Source: Oscillospiraceae bacterium
GTDB taxonomy: Bacteria > Bacillota > Clostridia > Oscillospirales > Ruminococcaceae
Assembly: GCA_017405465.1 (NCBI GenBank)
Contig: JAFRAJ010000043.1
Coordinates: 17,232 to 81,231, forward strand
Length of the DNA stretch: 64,000 bases
Direction: 5' to 3'
Part shown: piece after piece, positions 62,411 through 64,000 of the stretch
Layout of the letters: every line of letters starts with the position of its first letter
Numbering within the stretch: the stretch's first letter is position 1
The notes under the pieces: generated by a model
Database searches by the model: none
Seen by the model: only the letters and a program-made list of their open reading frames with translations
What the model was told of the DNA's origin: nothing
Translations under genes and position numbers: made by a program

Positions 62411-63781
62411 ATGAAATATGATGTTTTAATAGTCGGCGCTGGTCCCGGCGGTATATTCTCTGCATATGAACTTTCTCAGTTGGATCCAAGCTTGAAGATA
62501 TGTGTGATCGAGGCTGGGAAGCAGCTGAATGAAAGAAAATGCCCTATAGACGGTGTCAATATCAAGAACTGCATCGGATGTCAGCCTTGTTCTATCATGA
62601 GCGGATTCGGAGGTGCCGGAGCTTTCTCTGACGGCAAATATAATATTACCAATGATTTCGGAGGTACGCTTCATGAGTATATCGGCAAGGAAAAAGCTCT
62701 TGAACTCATGAACTACGTGGATGGTATAAACCTTTCGCATGGAGGAAGCGGCACAAAACTTTATACCTCTATTCAGTCGGACTTCAAGATGAAGTGCATG
62801 GAGCAGGATCTCCACCTTCTTGACGCTTCAGTACGGCATCTGGGCACAGATATCAACTATGTTGTTTTGAGCAATCTGTACGATGAGCTCAAGGATAAAG
62901 TGGAATTTCATTTTCTGACTCCTGCCGAGACAGTGGAGCAGATTGACGGCGGATATCGCGTTGTTACCAAGAAAGGTGACTTCGAGGGCAAATACTGCAT
63001 AATATCTGCCGGACGCTCCGGGAGCAAGTGGATGGAAAAAGTCTGCGAAGATATGAATATCCCGACTAAGAGCAACAGGGTGGATATCGGTGTAAGGGTG
63101 GAATTGCCTGCAGCAGTTTTCTCCCATATAACCGATGAACTATATGAGAGCAAGATCGTATACAGAACTCAGAAATACGGTGATCTTGTCAGAACTTTCT
63201 GCATGAATCCGCGCGGTAGTGTCGTAAACGAGAACACTAACGGTATCGTTACAGTTAACGGGCACAGCTTCGAGGATCCTGCGAAACAGACGGATAATAC
63301 TAACTTTGCTCTGCTGGTAGCTAAGCATTTTACTGAGCCGTTCAAAGACAGTAACGGATACGGAGAGAGCATCGCGAGACTCAGCAACATGCTCGGAGGA
63401 GGAGTGATAATCCAGAGATTCGGAGATCTTATTTCCGGCAAGAGAAGCACTCAGGCAAGAATAGATGAATCATTTGTCGTTCCTACGCTTAAAGCGATGC
63501 CCGGCGATCTCAGCCTCGTAATGCCTAAGAGGATACTCGACGGAATCATCGAGATGATCTATGCCCTTGATAAGATTGCTCCTGGAACCGCCAACTATGA
63601 CACGCTGCTTTATGGCGTAGAGGTGAAATTCTATAACATGGAAGTGGATGTAGACAGCAACCTCATGACTTCATTCAACAACCTCTTCGTTATAGGAGAC
63701 TGCTCAGGAATAACTCACTCTCTGTCACATGCGTCTGCAAGCGGAGTACATGTTGCAAGATATATAGTGTCTCAGAAGTGA
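62411..63781 (+). CDS. FAD-dependent oxidoreductase (COG2509-like)
   Basis: 456 residues. VLIVGAGPGGIFSAYEL is the FAD-binding GxGxxG; CPIDGVNIKNCIGCQPCSIMSGFGGAGAF near residues 45-75 has four cysteines and the GFGGAGAF segment of the uncharacterised FAD-dependent dehydrogenase family. FVIGDCSGITHSLSHASASGVHVA closes the FAD site. No electron donor gene is nearby. AGGTGGAAA precedes the ATG. Substrate unknown. Confidence 0.85.
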   Translation: MKYDVLIVGAGPGGIFSAYELSQLDPSLKICVIEAGKQLNERKCPIDGVNIKNCIGCQPCSIMSGFGGAGAFSDGKYNITNDFGGTLHEYIGKEKALELMNYVDGINLSHGGSGTKLYTSIQSDFKMKCMEQDLHLLDASVRHLGTDINYVVLSNLYDELKDKVEFHFLTPAETVEQIDGGYRVVTKKGDFEGKYCIISAGRSGSKWMEKVCEDMNIPTKSNRVDIGVRVELPAAVFSHITDELYESKIVYRTQKYGDLVRTFCMNPRGSVVNENTNGIVTVNGHSFEDPAKQTDNTNFALLVAKHFTEPFKDSNGYGESIARLSNMLGGGVIIQRFGDLISGKRSTQARIDESFVVPTLKAMPGDLSLVMPKRILDGIIEMIYALDKIAPGTANYDTLLYGVEVKFYNMEVDVDSNLMTSFNNLFVIGDCSGITHSLSHASASGVHVARYIVSQK

Positions 63782-63796
63782 ACTATGAACATCAAA

Positions 63797-63828
63797 AAGA
63801 CCTATTCATCAGAAAGTGAATAGGCCTT
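63797..63828 (+). terminator. Rho-independent terminator
   Basis: 12-bp stem with one mismatch (63797-63808 with 63817-63828), loop of 8, followed by TTTTTG. Confidence 0.85.
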
Positions 63829-63860
63829 TTTTGTTTCTATGCTTTTTTTAGTTTCCTTCT

Positions 63861-63945
63861 GGTTCTATGTCAAATGTTGGGGTAACCCAAATAGAATGAC
63901 AATTGAATAGTTTGAATGCATTTCCCGGGAAGAGATTCCCGGGAA
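63861..63945 (+). mobile_element. Possible left end of an ISL3-type insertion sequence
   Basis: GGTTCTATGTCAAATG at 63861 resembles the terminal inverted repeat of ISL3-family elements (GGNTCTTTGTCAA-like). It is followed by TTGGG-GTAA-CCCAA-like symmetry (63877-63890) and a strong hairpin TTCCCGGGAA-GAGA-TTCCCGGGAA (63922-63945), which could shield a transposase gene from outside transcription. An ATG at 63954 opens a frame to the window end (15 codons), too short to identify. The element, if real, lies mostly outside. Confidence 0.3.
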
Positions 63946-64000
63946 GTGTTTTTATGAGAAAGAATGCAGGATCCTGGAACGGAAATTATCGTAGTTCCTG

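Noticed and set aside
1..64000. CRISPR arrays, tRNA or rRNA genes
   Set aside because: No regularly spaced repeats, cloverleaf-type sequences or conserved rRNA segments were noticed in the intergenic regions, which are nearly all shorter than 300 bases.

Overview
The window looks like chromosomal DNA of a strictly anaerobic, plant-fibre-associated Bacillota (Clostridia, perhaps Lachnospiraceae-like). The evidence is gene content (PepC, AsnA, BioY, single-ring ECF-type metal uptake, CsoR/CopA, MarR plus a heterodimeric ABC exporter, GH42/GH43/GH127 glycosidases, ferredoxin-type oxidoreductases), strong GGAGG-type ribosome binding sites, AGA/AGG and ATA codon use, and genes packed in short operons closed by clear hairpin terminators. 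No rRNA, tRNA, CRISPR array or prophage was seen. The species is inferred, not proven.

Layout. 1-2.0 kb: 3' end of an M28-like aminopeptidase and a GH43 glycosidase. 2.0-7.7 kb (minus): a complete nickel-pincer nucleotide (NPN) cofactor operon, larE-larB-larC followed by an ECF-type nickel/cobalt importer (CbiM-PDGLE, CbiQ, CbiO). It has a recognisable promoter and a perfect 8-5-8 palindrome at the transcription start, but no larA-type enzyme in the window. 7.9-16.7 kb: 5-formyl-THF cyclo-ligase, a MATE exporter, a class II aldolase, a small EamA-type protein, an unassigned protein, an esterase, a tandem flavodoxin-like protein, a putative acyltransferase and KDPG aldolase. 16.8-26.7 kb: GH42 beta-galactosidase, an ABC ATPase with its large FtsX-type permease (broken by one in-frame TAG), the PiT/DUF47 phosphate pair and a GH127 arabinofuranosidase. 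26.8-29.7 kb: csoR-copA copper operon with an operator lying between -35 and -10.

29.8-36.5 kb (mostly minus): bioY-prmA, a CX5R phosphatase, a pair of FrmB-type esterases of which one has lost its catalytic residues, a PAP2 protein, a DUF362/ferredoxin protein and an aldo/keto reductase with ferredoxin tail. 36.8-42.6 kb: acyl carrier protein with an E2-like acyltransferase that lacks the catalytic His, a J-like/TPR protein with a partner of unknown function, a PHP hydrolase and a GNAT. 42.7-48.4 kb: type-B carboxylesterase, a serine hydrolase, and a pepC/M24 peptidase operon. 48.5-52.8 kb: MarR regulator with repeated operators and an asymmetric heterodimeric ABC exporter.

52.9-64 kb: asnA, a conserved unknown protein, a free-standing reverse transcriptase with a structured leader, a 1027-residue fusion of a ferredoxin:thioredoxin reductase catalytic domain to an M16C metalloprotease, PAP2, a FliB-like cysteine cluster protein, PH-domain and small membrane proteins, a COG2509-like flavoprotein, and at the right edge a sequence resembling the end of an insertion sequence.

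The features most worth following are the FTR-M16 fusion, the free-standing reverse transcriptase with its leader, the orphan NPN operon with a three-cysteine LarE, the ACP/E2-like pair and the nonsense-interrupted permease.
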